Assembly: GCA_041879295.1 (NCBI GenBank)
Contig: CP047152.1
Span: 3,167,501 to 3,231,500, forward strand
Reading direction: 5' to 3'
From: Pseudomonas putida
GTDB lineage: Bacteria > Pseudomonadota > Gammaproteobacteria > Pseudomonadales > Pseudomonadaceae
Length of the DNA: 64,000 nt
The position numbers and the translations under genes were made by a program. The first letter of the stretch is position 1. Each line of letters opens with the position of its first letter. The notes below the pieces were generated by a model. That model ran no database searches and was not told where the DNA came from. It was given only the letters and a program-made list of their open reading frames with translations. Below, piece after piece: positions 46,422 to 56,577 of the stretch.

Positions 46422-47150
46422 ATGCAACACAAGCACATCGTCCTCAAACGCCTGACCACAGCCGCCTTGCTGGTAGCGCTGGCCGGCTGCGGGGTCACCG
46501 ACCGTATCGGCAAACGCATGGAAGACAGCTGGGCGGCCGACATGCTGGCCGACAGCGAAAAGGTCATCCTGACCTCCGACGGCGGCAACCAGCTCAACCC
46601 TGACGCCGAGGGCAGGCCGCTGTCGGTGGTGATGCGCGTGTACCAGCTGACCGACCTCGAGCGCTTCGCGGCTACCGATGCCGAGACCCTGTGGGACGCC
46701 CCGCAAAAAGCCCTGGGCAACACCCTGGTGGAAACCCGCGAGATTACCCTGCTGCCTGGCATCGGCCAGATCGACCAGTGGCCGCTGGCCAAGAGCGCGC
46801 GCTACGTCGGCGTGGCGGCGTTCTTCCGCGATGAGCATGACGCGCGTTGGAAAGTCGCCTTCGACGCCAACTCGCTGCGCAAGGACGGTATCTGGTTCTC
46901 CTCCGACGGCCTGCGGGTGCTGGTGGACAACACCGAAATCAGCGCCATGCGGGGCGTGGACGTACTCAACAAACCTCCGACCGCCGACCAGCTTGCAGCT
47001 GCGCAGAAGGCCGAGGATGCCGACACGACCCTCACCGACAAGATGCAGGACGCGGTCGCGGTCGTCGACAAAGCCACCGACGCCGCCAGCCAGTCGGCCA
47101 GTAACGCCATGGATTCAACCTTCAATTCTTTAGTGGATAGCGTCAAATGA
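46422..47150 (+). CDS. tssJ: T6SS outer-membrane lipoprotein TssJ
   Basis: 242 residues with a lipoprotein signal peptide and lipobox LAGC (Cys at residue 23, after LLVALAGCG). The TssJ body follows: LSVVMRVYQLTDLERFAATD, then LPGIGQIDQWPLAKSARYVG and FFRDEHDARWKV. TssJ sits in the inner leaflet of the outer membrane and binds the periplasmic part of TssM. The C-terminal ~60 residues (AAQKAEDADTTLTDKMQDAV onward) extend beyond a typical TssJ. Stop overlaps the tssK start (ATGA). Confidence 0.95.
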   Translation: MQHKHIVLKRLTTAALLVALAGCGVTDRIGKRMEDSWAADMLADSEKVILTSDGGNQLNPDAEGRPLSVVMRVYQLTDLERFAATDAETLWDAPQKALGNTLVETREITLLPGIGQIDQWPLAKSARYVGVAAFFRDEHDARWKVAFDANSLRKDGIWFSSDGLRVLVDNTEISAMRGVDVLNKPPTADQLAAAQKAEDADTTLTDKMQDAVAVVDKATDAASQSASNAMDSTFNSLVDSVK

Positions 47151-48490
47151 GCAAGCAGAGCCGGGTGATGTGGTCAGAAGGCATGTTCCTGCTGCCCCAA
47201 CACTTCCAGTATCAGGACGAATTCCATCAGCACCAGTTGGCTGAGGCGACCCTGCGCAGCACCCCTTTCCATTGGGGAGTTCAGGCGCTGCAGGTGGACG
47301 AGGACGCCCTGGCCACTGGTTCACTGCAGCTCAAGCGCCTGAAGCTGGTGTTCCCCGATGGCAGCCTCTACGACGCGCCGCAGCACGATCCGCTGCCGGC
47401 CGCGCGCGACCTCAAGGACCTGCTCAAGGCCAACGACCTGAAGGTGTATGCTGCGCTCAAGCTGCCCGAGCCATTCGGCCGCAACTACGTCGAGGATGGC
47501 CACGAACACAAGGCTGCTCGGCGCTTTCGCAAGCAGTTCGACACCCTGCCCGACCTTAATGAAGGCGAGCTGGAGAACGAAATCACCAGCTTGCGCTTGA
47601 ACGTCGTACTGCTGGTCGACGGTGACAGCCTCGACGGTTACAGCCACTGCCCCCTGGCGAAGCTGACACGCAACAGCATGGGCGGTTTCAACCTTGACCC
47701 GCATTTCGTCCACCCCACCCTGCACCTGGGCAGCCACGAGACCATTGCCGGCATCGGCAAGCGCCTGCTCGGCGCCCTGCAGGCCAAGAGCAAGGCGCTT
47801 TCCGGCCGGCGCCGCGAGCGCGCCGACCAGATCGCCGAGTTCGGCTCCAGCGATGTCACCCTGTTCTGGCTGCTGAACACGGTCAACCGTGCCCACCCGC
47901 AACTGGCACATCTACTGGCCCACCCGCGCCTGCATCCGGAACGCCTGTACCTGTTCCTGGCCGACCTGGCCGGTGGCCTGCTGACCTTCACCCTGGACAC
48001 CCAACTCAGCGACCTCCCCGAATACGACCACCACGACCCGGCCGCGTCGCTGGTCAAGCTCGACGAAATGATCCGGGTGATGCTCGACAACGTCGTGCCC
48101 AACCAGTGCATCGTCATCAACCTTACCCAGACCAAGCCATCGCACTGGCAAGGCCAACTGCATGACCCGCGCCTGGCCGAGGCCGACTTCTATATCGCCG
48201 TGCACGCCGACATGCCTGGCGCCAGCCTGCTGGAGCTGGTGCCCCGTGCGTTCAAGGTCGGTTCGCCGGAAGACATTGAAGTGGTGGTCAACAGCGCCAT
48301 GCCGGGTGTCACCCTCAATCACGCCGCGCGGCTGCCGAACGCGATTCCGGTGCGCCTGGACAACCAGTACTTCGCCATCGAGCCGCACGGCACTGTGTAT
48401 GAACGAATGATCAGCGCCCAGGCCATCTGCTTCTATGCGCCCAGCGCCTTTACCAACCTCAAGCTTGAACTGATGGCGGTGCTCAAATGA
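47147..48490 (+). CDS. tssK: T6SS baseplate protein TssK
   Basis: 447 residues with MWSEGMFLLPQHFQYQDEF at the N-terminus and, near the end, PNAIPVRLDNQYFAIEPHG and FYAPSAFTNLKLELMAVLK, all diagnostic of TssK. It links the baseplate to the TssLM membrane complex. Start and stop both overlap neighbours by four bases. Normal length. Confidence 0.98.
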   Translation: MSKQSRVMWSEGMFLLPQHFQYQDEFHQHQLAEATLRSTPFHWGVQALQVDEDALATGSLQLKRLKLVFPDGSLYDAPQHDPLPAARDLKDLLKANDLKVYAALKLPEPFGRNYVEDGHEHKAARRFRKQFDTLPDLNEGELENEITSLRLNVVLLVDGDSLDGYSHCPLAKLTRNSMGGFNLDPHFVHPTLHLGSHETIAGIGKRLLGALQAKSKALSGRRRERADQIAEFGSSDVTLFWLLNTVNRAHPQLAHLLAHPRLHPERLYLFLADLAGGLLTFTLDTQLSDLPEYDHHDPAASLVKLDEMIRVMLDNVVPNQCIVINLTQTKPSHWQGQLHDPRLAEADFYIAVHADMPGASLLELVPRAFKVGSPEDIEVVVNSAMPGVTLNHAARLPNAIPVRLDNQYFAIEPHGTVYERMISAQAICFYAPSAFTNLKLELMAVLK

Positions 48491-49203
48491 CCGAAGCCGT
48501 ACTGCAACAGGGCGCCGTCCCGGCCGCCAGCGACAAACCGACGCTCAAGGACCTGGTCCAGGACTTCATCAGCATGGCGTTGATCGTACGTCGCGGTCGC
48601 CAGGTCACTTCGGTGCAGGCCTTCGAAGGTAGCGTCGAACGTTTCTTCGCCAACCTGGAACGTGATGCCCGTGCCGCCAACTATAGCGTCGAGCAGGTCA
48701 AGGACACCCAATACGCGTTGTGCGCCTTCCTCGACGAAAGCGTACTGCGCTCGGACGACAACGCGCTGCGTCGGCACTTCGAGCTGCAGCCGTTGCAGTT
48801 CCGCTATTTCGGCGTGCACCTGGCCGGCGAAGGCTTCTTCGAGAAGGTCGATGCGTTGCGCGCCGACGTCAAGCAGAACATTGACGTGCTCGAGGTTTAC
48901 CACCTGTGCCTGGCACTGGGCTTCGAGGGCAAGTTCAGCCTCGGCCAGAAAGACCAGTTGCGTTACCTGGCCAATACCCTGGGCCAGGATATTGCCCGCT
49001 ACCGCAAGGCGCCCAAGGCCCTGTCACCGGACTGGGCACTGCCCGACCAGGTGTCGCAGATGCTGCGCCATGAAGTACCGCTGTGGGTGTATCTGGCGCT
49101 GATCGCGTTGGTCTGCGTCGCCGTGTACCTGACGCTGGACTGGTTGCTGGACAAGGACGTCGCCGCCCTGTCCGAACAAATCCGCCAGCTGTTCAGTGCC
49201 TGA
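48487..49203 (+). CDS. tssL: T6SS inner-membrane protein TssL (DotU)
   Basis: 238 residues. The cytoplasmic DotU domain shows VEQVKDTQYALCAFLDESVL and FHL-like LEVYHLCLALGFEGKF, then a single transmembrane segment near residues 198-218 (LWVYLALIALVCVAVYLTLD) and a short periplasmic tail. It binds TssM and TssK. It lacks the C-terminal OmpA/peptidoglycan-binding extension found in some TssL, which matters for the TssM-OmpA hybrid at 53939. Confidence 0.97.
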   Translation: MTEAVLQQGAVPAASDKPTLKDLVQDFISMALIVRRGRQVTSVQAFEGSVERFFANLERDARAANYSVEQVKDTQYALCAFLDESVLRSDDNALRRHFELQPLQFRYFGVHLAGEGFFEKVDALRADVKQNIDVLEVYHLCLALGFEGKFSLGQKDQLRYLANTLGQDIARYRKAPKALSPDWALPDQVSQMLRHEVPLWVYLALIALVCVAVYLTLDWLLDKDVAALSEQIRQLFSA

Positions 49204-49233
49204 GCACATACCAGGTAGCCGAGTCAGGAAGAC

Positions 49234-52200
49234 ATGAAAACATTACTGCGTCTGTTGAAAAGTTTCTGGGTGCTGCTGCCATTGCTGTGGCTGGCTAGCC
49301 TGTTGATTTGCTGGCTGGCCGCGCCGCTGGTGCCGTGGCTGCGTCATCACGTGCCTGAAGCGCTGGCGATCATCAGTGCCTGCTTCCTGCTGGTAATCGT
49401 GCTGCGTCAATACCAGCGCATTCGCGCCGAACACAACCTGGAGAACCTGCTACAGATCGAGGTCGACCGCTCGTGGAATGCCACGGGCGAGTTCCGTGAC
49501 CAGCAGGTGCTGCGTGAGCGCCTGAAGCACGCCATCGCCATGCTACGCACCGACCGCTCCGCGGGTGGCGGCGGCAAGGCGGCGCTGTCTGACCTGCCCT
49601 GGTACCTGGTGGTCGGCATGTCGGCGGCCGGCAAGACCTCGCTGCTGACCCATTCCGGCCTGTCGGCCAGCATCGCTACGGCCAACGACAGTGAAAGCGG
49701 CACCCAGCACTGCGACTGGTACTTCAGCCCCGACGCCGTGATGATCGACACCGCCGGGCGCTACCTGCGCGACGACCAGTCGGCCAGCGAATTCTCGGCC
49801 TTTCTGCGCATGCTGCGTAAGCAGCGTGGCAAAGCGGCGATCAATGGCCTGGTCCTGGTGGTCAGCCTGCCCGAACTGCTGGCAGCCAACAGCGATGAGC
49901 GCAATGCCCTGGCGGCCCAGCTGGTGGCGCGGGTGGAAGAATACGCCGAATGCCTCGATGCCAACCCCCCGGTTTACCTGATGCTGAGCAAGACCGACCA
50001 GTTGCCGGGCTTTAGCCAGGCGTTCGACGGCCTCGACCTGCACGATCGCCAACAGCCGCTGGGCATGACCTTTGGGCTTTCGGAAATCCGCACCAACGGC
50101 CTGCACGCCGTGCTGCAGACGCGCCTGAAGAAGCTGCAGGCTCATATTCGCCAGCACGTCGACGCGCAGATGATCGCCCTCGGTGCCGAAGCCGACAGCA
50201 CCTTGCTGAATTTCCCGCAGTACTTCGCCGCCCTCAGCGGTGTGCTCGAGCAATTCCTCGACCACTTCACCCGCGGCCATCGCGGCGGTGCCCCGCTGCT
50301 GCTACGTGGCCTGTACTTCACCAGTGCACTGCAGACCGGGCAGCAGCTGGGGCAGGTCTATGAAGATGTCGTCGCCGACGAATTCGCCCTGCAGGCCGCC
50401 TACGATGAGCAGGCCGGTCACGTCGACAAGCCCCTGGGCAACCGCAGCTACTTCATCACCGACACCTTCCGCCAGGTGATCTTCCCCGACCGCGACCTGA
50501 TCCTTTACCAGTCGCGCCTGGGCCGCCAGGCTGCGTTCAGCCCGCTGCTACTGGGCCTGGCCGCCGCCACCGGGTTGCTGTTCATCGGTTGGCAAGCGCT
50601 GTCGTTCGCCAATAACCGCCAGTGGCTGGACAACCTGCGCGGGCAGCTGGCGCACATCGAGCAGGCAGCAGACCGCGAGCAGCAGCTGGCCGCAGGCAAG
50701 GGCCTGGAAGTGCTGCGTGAACAGATGGCCAACGTCGAGGCCCATCGCCTGCAGGGTGTACCCCTGCAGCTGGGTGGCGGCCTGTACCAGGGCGAGGCGA
50801 TTCACCAGGTGACCCGCAGCGCCTATCTGGCGCAGCTGCGCAGCCAGGCGCTGGAACCGATCGCACGCAACCTGCAAGTGCAGATGCGGGCGTTCAACAC
50901 CTTCGCCAACGGTATCAATCAGGAGCTGGAATTCACCCCGGCCCCGCAGCCGAAAAAGCGCAATGGCAAGCCGCTTGCTCCTGCCATTGCGGCCAGGGCC
51001 CAGGCCGCGCTGGGCAACACCCGCGCTGGCGCCTATGCCGCCAAGGTCAACCTGGCCACTGCCAGCGATGGCGCCGAGCTGTCCGCCGCCACCGGTGGGC
51101 TGTCACTGTCCGAAGAAATGCTCGGGCGCCTGGACGAGCAACAGGTGGCCTCGATCATCGAGGCCTACAACACCCTCAAGCTGTACCTGTTGCTGACCGA
51201 GCCCAAGGCCCATCCAGACCCGGCCTTCGTCGCTGCCAGCCTGCCCCAGGCCTGGGCCAGCGCCGCCGCCGAAGGCACCCCGGCCGACGCTGGCGTGATC
51301 GCGGAAAATGCCCCGCTGTACGTGCAGTTGCTGGAGCAGGGCCAAGCGCCGTCGTTGCCGCGCAACGAACAGCTGATCAACGAAACCCGGCAGAACCTTA
51401 AGTCGTTCATGATCTCCAGCTCGCTGGTCGACCGCGAGTACCTGCGCCTGCAGCTCGAGTCGAGCCGACAGTTCCCGGCGCTGAACCTCAACGACCTGGT
51501 CCCGCAACCGGGCCGCGCGCTGCTGTATGGAACCGCTGGCGTGCCGGCGATCTACACCCGCCAGGGCTGGGACACCTTCGTCAAGCCCGAGCTGATCAAG
51601 CTGGTGTCGGGCAACCTGCGCAACGAGTCGGACTGGGTGCTGGACGGCGAAGGCGGCGATGCCATCGTGCAGAAGGCCAACTTCGTGCGCGAGTTCATGG
51701 CCCGCTACAAGCGCGACTACACCCAGGCCTGGTACAAGATGGTCAGCAGCGTTGGCGTGCGCCACTTCGCCGACCTGGCTTCGGCGACCCGGCAATTGGG
51801 GCTGCTGAGCGACGTGCAGAACTCGCCAGTGAAGAACCTGCTGCAGGCGGTCAACGACAATACCCAGTGGGACCTGCCGCTCAAGCAAGCCATCCCGGCC
51901 CCCGGCACCACCCGCGACGATGGTTTCTGGAGCAAGGTCACCGGTCTGTTCGACGCTAACGACACCCTGCCCGCCAACGTTGCCCCGGCCCTGCCGGCGG
52001 TGGACGACGGTAGCCTGGCCAAGCGCTTCGAGCCGGTGGCGCGGGTGTTCGCCGAGAACAACGCCGAAGGCGCCGACAGCACCATCATGGACCGCTACCT
52101 GGCCGCCTTGCGCAAACTCAAGGTGCGCCTGAACAACATCCAGCGCTCGCAGGATGTGGGCAAGAGCAGCAAACAGTTGATCAGCGAGACCCTGGAAGGC

Positions 52201-53037
52201 CAGCCGAGCGAGATCACCACCGTGCGCAACTACGTGGAGAGCAGCGTCGACACCAGCCAGGATGGCCTGTCGCGCTCGCTGCAGGGGCTGTTCAGCCTGC
52301 CCATCCAGTATGCCTGGGCGACCCTGCGCGACCCGGCCGGCCAGCAGATCGCCAAGGCCTGGGCGCAGCAGATCGCCAAGCCCTGGGAGCAGGTCATGGC
52401 ACACCGTTACCCGATTGCCGGCAGCAGCCGCAACGAGGCTTCGGTGAAAGACCTGCAGCGCTTCGTGGATCCCGACAGCGGCCTGCTGCCGGCCTTCAAG
52501 CGCAACGAAATCGGCAATCTGGCCGGCGGTGAAGGATTGGGCGTGGGCGATAGCAAGGGGCCAGCACTGGTCAACCCTGGCATGCTCAACAGCATCGACA
52601 AGGCCAGCTCCGTGGGCCAGGTGATCGCCAGCCTGTCGGACCGTGACAACGGCTTCGAAATCATGCTGGAGCCTTCAGCCAACTTCACCGACATCGTCTT
52701 CACCCTCGATGGCCAGGAGCAGCACTACCGCAACGGCCGCAGCAGTTGGAACCGCTTCGCCTGGCCGGGCACCAGCAACGCGCCGGGCGCGCGCCTTGAC
52801 GTCGTCACCCTGAGCGGCACACGGGTCACCGTGTTCGACTTCCCGGGGCGCTGGGGCCTGCTGCGCATGAACGAGAGCGCTCGCGTCGACGACCTGGACG
52901 GCATTCAGCAACGTTTCAGCTGGAACACCGCCAATGGCCGCGTAAGCCTTATCGTGCGCAATTTCGGTGGGGTCAAGCTGACCGATCTGGCTGACGTCAA
53001 GGCCCTGAGCGCCCTCAACAGCAGGGGGGCGCAATGA
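49234..53037 (+). CDS. tssM: T6SS inner-membrane complex protein TssM (IcmF)
   Basis: 1267 residues. Two N-terminal transmembrane segments (about 10-30 and 40-57), a cytoplasmic NTPase-like domain with Walker A GMSAAGKTS near residue 127 and IDTAGRYLRDD, a third membrane segment near 425-445, then a long periplasmic region ending with IVFTLDGQEQHYRNGRSSW and FDFPGRWGLLRM, typical of the TssM C-terminus. It spans the periplasm to reach TssJ. Intact, with a normal set of domains. TagF start overlaps its stop. Confidence 0.97.
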   Translation: MKTLLRLLKSFWVLLPLLWLASLLICWLAAPLVPWLRHHVPEALAIISACFLLVIVLRQYQRIRAEHNLENLLQIEVDRSWNATGEFRDQQVLRERLKHAIAMLRTDRSAGGGGKAALSDLPWYLVVGMSAAGKTSLLTHSGLSASIATANDSESGTQHCDWYFSPDAVMIDTAGRYLRDDQSASEFSAFLRMLRKQRGKAAINGLVLVVSLPELLAANSDERNALAAQLVARVEEYAECLDANPPVYLMLSKTDQLPGFSQAFDGLDLHDRQQPLGMTFGLSEIRTNGLHAVLQTRLKKLQAHIRQHVDAQMIALGAEADSTLLNFPQYFAALSGVLEQFLDHFTRGHRGGAPLLLRGLYFTSALQTGQQLGQVYEDVVADEFALQAAYDEQAGHVDKPLGNRSYFITDTFRQVIFPDRDLILYQSRLGRQAAFSPLLLGLAAATGLLFIGWQALSFANNRQWLDNLRGQLAHIEQAADREQQLAAGKGLEVLREQMANVEAHRLQGVPLQLGGGLYQGEAIHQVTRSAYLAQLRSQALEPIARNLQVQMRAFNTFANGINQELEFTPAPQPKKRNGKPLAPAIAARAQAALGNTRAGAYAAKVNLATASDGAELSAATGGLSLSEEMLGRLDEQQVASIIEAYNTLKLYLLLTEPKAHPDPAFVAASLPQAWASAAAEGTPADAGVIAENAPLYVQLLEQGQAPSLPRNEQLINETRQNLKSFMISSSLVDREYLRLQLESSRQFPALNLNDLVPQPGRALLYGTAGVPAIYTRQGWDTFVKPELIKLVSGNLRNESDWVLDGEGGDAIVQKANFVREFMARYKRDYTQAWYKMVSSVGVRHFADLASATRQLGLLSDVQNSPVKNLLQAVNDNTQWDLPLKQAIPAPGTTRDDGFWSKVTGLFDANDTLPANVAPALPAVDDGSLAKRFEPVARVFAENNAEGADSTIMDRYLAALRKLKVRLNNIQRSQDVGKSSKQLISETLEGQPSEITTVRNYVESSVDTSQDGLSRSLQGLFSLPIQYAWATLRDPAGQQIAKAWAQQIAKPWEQVMAHRYPIAGSSRNEASVKDLQRFVDPDSGLLPAFKRNEIGNLAGGEGLGVGDSKGPALVNPGMLNSIDKASSVGQVIASLSDRDNGFEIMLEPSANFTDIVFTLDGQEQHYRNGRSSWNRFAWPGTSNAPGARLDVVTLSGTRVTVFDFPGRWGLLRMNESARVDDLDGIQQRFSWNTANGRVSLIVRNFGGVKLTDLADVKALSALNSRGAQ

Positions 53038-53942
53038 TCGGTTGCTTCGGCAAGCTACCGTCGAGCGCAGATTTCGTCAGCCTTCATGGGGCGGCGGAAG
53101 AAGTCTGCGAGTTCGACGCCTGGTTGCAGTCATCGCTGGCAGCCATGCGCTACCGCGATGACTGGCAAGCGTTGTTCGACGCGCTGCCGATGTGTTTTTT
53201 CACCTACCGCGCACGCAACGGCAACTGGCTACTGGGTGGCCTGCTCAGCTCGCGCGATGCCAGCCAGCGGCGCTACCCGTTCTTCATCTTCCAGCTGCTC
53301 AAGCTCGAAGACAGCAGTGTACTGGTCAACCCGTTCACGCTTGGCGAGCTGTTCAGCGCACAGATCAAACCGATGCTGCACCAGGCTGTGCAAGGCGCCG
53401 ACTGCACCAGCCTGTTCGAACGGATCAAGGCCTTGCGCCCGCTGCAGGGCCAGGATCTGGACCTGTTCCGCCGGGTGCACGCCAAGTTCCTGCATGATTT
53501 CAGCTTCGCGGATGTGGCCCGCGCACTGCACGGGTCCTGGCCAGGTTTCGACAGCGCCACTGCCCTCGCCCACCTGCAGCTCGGCCGTGCTTCGCTGCAG
53601 GGCGACTTTGCAGGCGGCATCGAATTGCCGTTGCCGGCCGAACGTGGCCTTAAAAACCCCACGGCCGATCTCTGGCTGACCTGGCTGAGCCGCATGAGCG
53701 GGCACCGAGAGTTGCCGGCGGTGAGCCTGTTGGCCGACGACTTCATGCACCCGCAGCTGTACAGCTTCCCGGCGCGCCACGCCAACTGTGCCTACCGCCT
53801 GCTCAGTGGCTGTGCCGACCCGCGCCAGCACCTGGAGTTGCTCAGCCCACTGACGATGGTGCCTCGGCTGCACGATTACGACCGCCCCCTTGAACATGTC
53901 ATCGACCAGTTCGTCGATGCACTGGATGCGACGCCTGTATGA
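53034..53942 (+). CDS. tagF: T6SS accessory protein TagF
   Basis: 302 residues. N-terminal IGCFGKLPSSADFVSLHG is the TagF signature, followed by FDAWLQSSLAAM and RNGNWLLGGLLSSRDASQRR. TagF proteins act post-translationally, in several systems as repressors of T6SS assembly. No PpkA, PppA or Fha gene is present nearby, so regulation by threonine phosphorylation cannot be inferred from this operon. The gene overlaps tssM and the next gene by four bases each. Confidence 0.93.
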   Translation: MIGCFGKLPSSADFVSLHGAAEEVCEFDAWLQSSLAAMRYRDDWQALFDALPMCFFTYRARNGNWLLGGLLSSRDASQRRYPFFIFQLLKLEDSSVLVNPFTLGELFSAQIKPMLHQAVQGADCTSLFERIKALRPLQGQDLDLFRRVHAKFLHDFSFADVARALHGSWPGFDSATALAHLQLGRASLQGDFAGGIELPLPAERGLKNPTADLWLTWLSRMSGHRELPAVSLLADDFMHPQLYSFPARHANCAYRLLSGCADPRQHLELLSPLTMVPRLHDYDRPLEHVIDQFVDALDATPV

Positions 53943-56434
53943 ACAAGCTCAAGTACTACTGCCTGCGCTACCAACCCTACCTGCTGGGCGTGGCGTTCTT
54001 CCTGGCGATCTTCCTGGTCTGGGCCATCGGCCGAGCCTTCGGCTTCGCCTCGCTGCACAGCCTGCTGGCCGGCATCGGCGTGTTTCTGCTGCTGTCGGCG
54101 GGCTATGTACTGCTGCTGTACCGCGGAGTGGGTCAGCACCACAACCTGGAAGGCCTGCTGCGCGACGACGCCGACCAGGCCGTACTCAGTGCAGCCCCAG
54201 CCGACCGGGAAGAGGTCAGCCTGTTGCGCGAGCGCCTGCTACAGGGCATCGAGCGGCTGCACAGCAACAAGCCGCGCGGTACCTCGACCAAGGATGCACT
54301 GTATGCCCTGCCCTGGTACCTGGTCATTGGCCAGCCGGCCGCCGGCAAGAGCACAATGATCCTGCAGTCGGGCCTGAACTTCCCCTATGCCGAGCGCGAA
54401 GGCGCGCGGGTCGCGGGCCTGGGCGGCACGCGCAACTGCGACTGGTTCTTCAGCTCTGAGGCGGTACTGCTGGACACTGCCGGGCGCTACATGAACAGCC
54501 CCGAAGAAGCCGGCAAGTGGCGCGGCTTTTTGCAACTGCTGCGCCAGCACCGCCAGCGCCGCCCGCTCAACGGTTTGATCGTCAGCGTCAGCATCGCCGA
54601 TATCCTGCATGGCCCGGTCGAAGAGCAGGAACGCGTGGCCAAGCGGCTGCGCGAACGCATTCAGGAAAGCTGCGCGCTACTAGAAGTGCGCCTGCCAATC
54701 TACCTGGTTTTCACCAAGTGCGACCTGATCCCTGGTTTCACCGCGTTCTATCGCCAGCTGGACGATGCCGCGCGTGGTGAAGTGATGGGTAAAACCTTCT
54801 CTCACAAGGGTTTCGAGCAAGCCGACTGGGGCCAGCGCTTCGGCAATGCGATGGACGAGCTGACCCGTTACTGGGGGCAGATGGCGAGCCAGCAGCTGGT
54901 GCAGCAGGACATACAAGTCACTCGGCAGAACAACGCAGCCTACCGCTTCCCGCTGGAGCTGGCCGCGCTCAAGCCGCGCCTGCATCAGTTCGTCGACAGC
55001 CTGCTGCGCGCCAACCCTTACCAGAATGCCGAAATGCTGCGCGGCTTCTATTTCACCGCAGCGTTGCAGGCCGACGAAACTCAGTGGGGCTGCCACGGCC
55101 AGCATGTGGCCGAACGCTTCGCGCTTGAACACGCAGAAGGCACGGGCACTGCCGGCAGCCACGCGGCGCCGCTGTTCATCAACAGCCTGTTCCGCAAAGT
55201 GATCATTCCCGACCAGCATTTGGTGGCGCTGTACACCAGCAACCACCGTGAACGCCGGCGCAAGGCCGGGTGGGTGGGCGCTGCCGGCCTGGCGGCACTG
55301 GTGCTGTGCAGCCTGTGGGGCTGGTCGTACCTGAACAACCGCGCCACCCTGGCCAGCATTGCCAGCGAACTGGCCCAGGCCAAGGCCGACGACCAGGCGG
55401 CCAGCGGCCAGTACACCGCCTGGCGAAGCCTCGACCGCTTGCGCTTCTGGGCTGCTCACTACCATGAGCAACACCACTCAAAGGGCGTGCCCCTCAGCAT
55501 GCGCCTGGGCCTGTACCAGGGCCATGAGGTCGAGCCGCTGCTGCGCGACCGCTACTTCGCCACCTTGCAGAATGTGATGCTAAAGCCCACGGCCGATAAT
55601 CTGACCCGCACCCTGTACCTGCTGACCACGCTCAAGGTCTACCAGCGCAACACCCGTGAGCTGCAGCCAGTGAGCGGCATTGACAGCGTAGAGGCCGAGG
55701 CGCTGCCCCATGACAACCGCGCCCAGTCGATCGCCAATTTCGGAAAGGCGGCCCTGGACACTTACGTGATGCTTTCTCCGGGCCAGCGCGAGCATGCCGA
55801 CCCGGCGTTTCTCAAGGCGCACCTGCCGGACTACTGGTACCCGGCCATCGCCCGTCATACCGGCAAGAGCATGGCCGCCGCCGGCAGCGAGGCCGGCAGT
55901 AACCAGGACTACCTGTATGCCAGCCGCCAGATCACGTTCTATAGCGACCAGATCCGTGAGCCAGATGTACCGCGCATCCTCGACAACGCCTTCCTGATGT
56001 CCAGTTCGCGCAACTACATCGACAGCCTGCGGGCCCAGTCACTGCGTGCGATCGAGACCATCACGCTGGAATCCGACACCTTGTTCGCCTTCGGCCGCGC
56101 CGACTTCCAGAGCCTGAAAAACGAAGGCCAGAGTCAGCTGAGCGCAATTGCCAGCAAGCTGCTGAACACCCCGAATATCGGCAAGATCATCATCTCGGGG
56201 CACGCCGACCAACTGGGTGACAGGCAGGGCAACCTGCAGGTTTCGAAACAACGGGCACAAACCATCCGCACCTATCTGGTTGGCAAGGGCGTACCTGCCG
56301 AACTGATGGTCGCGCAGGGCGAAGGCAGCCGCAAACCGTTGGTCAACTGCGACATGCAACAACCGCGAACGCAGTTGATCAAGTGCCTGGAGCCCAACCG
56401 CCGGGTGGAAATCGAAGTGCGTGGGCTTAACTGA
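53939..56434 (+). CDS. TssM-like/OmpA hybrid protein, probable peptidoglycan anchor
   Basis: 831 residues. The front is an IcmF/TssM paralogue: two membrane segments (about 15-35 and 40-60), Walker A GQPAAGKST near 130, LLDTAGRYMNSPE, and a third membrane segment near 440-460. In place of the long TssM periplasmic end, the protein finishes with an OmpA-type peptidoglycan-binding domain (about 710-831): TLFAFGRADFQSLKNEGQ, IIISGHADQLGDRQGN, SKQRAQTIRTYL and CLEPNRRVEIEV. It would sit in the inner membrane and clamp the cell wall. Neighbour TssL has no such domain, so this protein probably supplies it. Confidence 0.93.
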   Translation: MNKLKYYCLRYQPYLLGVAFFLAIFLVWAIGRAFGFASLHSLLAGIGVFLLLSAGYVLLLYRGVGQHHNLEGLLRDDADQAVLSAAPADREEVSLLRERLLQGIERLHSNKPRGTSTKDALYALPWYLVIGQPAAGKSTMILQSGLNFPYAEREGARVAGLGGTRNCDWFFSSEAVLLDTAGRYMNSPEEAGKWRGFLQLLRQHRQRRPLNGLIVSVSIADILHGPVEEQERVAKRLRERIQESCALLEVRLPIYLVFTKCDLIPGFTAFYRQLDDAARGEVMGKTFSHKGFEQADWGQRFGNAMDELTRYWGQMASQQLVQQDIQVTRQNNAAYRFPLELAALKPRLHQFVDSLLRANPYQNAEMLRGFYFTAALQADETQWGCHGQHVAERFALEHAEGTGTAGSHAAPLFINSLFRKVIIPDQHLVALYTSNHRERRRKAGWVGAAGLAALVLCSLWGWSYLNNRATLASIASELAQAKADDQAASGQYTAWRSLDRLRFWAAHYHEQHHSKGVPLSMRLGLYQGHEVEPLLRDRYFATLQNVMLKPTADNLTRTLYLLTTLKVYQRNTRELQPVSGIDSVEAEALPHDNRAQSIANFGKAALDTYVMLSPGQREHADPAFLKAHLPDYWYPAIARHTGKSMAAAGSEAGSNQDYLYASRQITFYSDQIREPDVPRILDNAFLMSSSRNYIDSLRAQSLRAIETITLESDTLFAFGRADFQSLKNEGQSQLSAIASKLLNTPNIGKIIISGHADQLGDRQGNLQVSKQRAQTIRTYLVGKGVPAELMVAQGEGSRKPLVNCDMQQPRTQLIKCLEPNRRVEIEVRGLN

Positions 56435-56459
56435 GCCACGCCGCAATAACCGGTCGCCG

Positions 56460-56480
56460 GGGCCTCACAGGATGAGGCCC
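56460..56480 (+). terminator. Hairpin between the TssM-OmpA gene and hcp
   Basis: GGGCCTCA and TGAGGCCC arms pair perfectly around a 5-base loop, 26 bases after the upstream stop. No T run follows. It may be a partial terminator or an mRNA stabiliser that separates the long tss transcript from hcp. Confidence 0.5.
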
Positions 56481-56577
56481 GGGCGGCGGCAAGCTACCTC
56501 TGCCGGCGCGCCCGGCGAGGTCAAAACCAAGGGGCGCATGAGCAACCCTTTACATGTTGTTAATGGAGAGTTTCACA

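Noticed and set aside
44598..46838. Long minus-strand frame opposite clpV and tssJ
   Set aside because: Same reason: both sense genes carry clear motifs.
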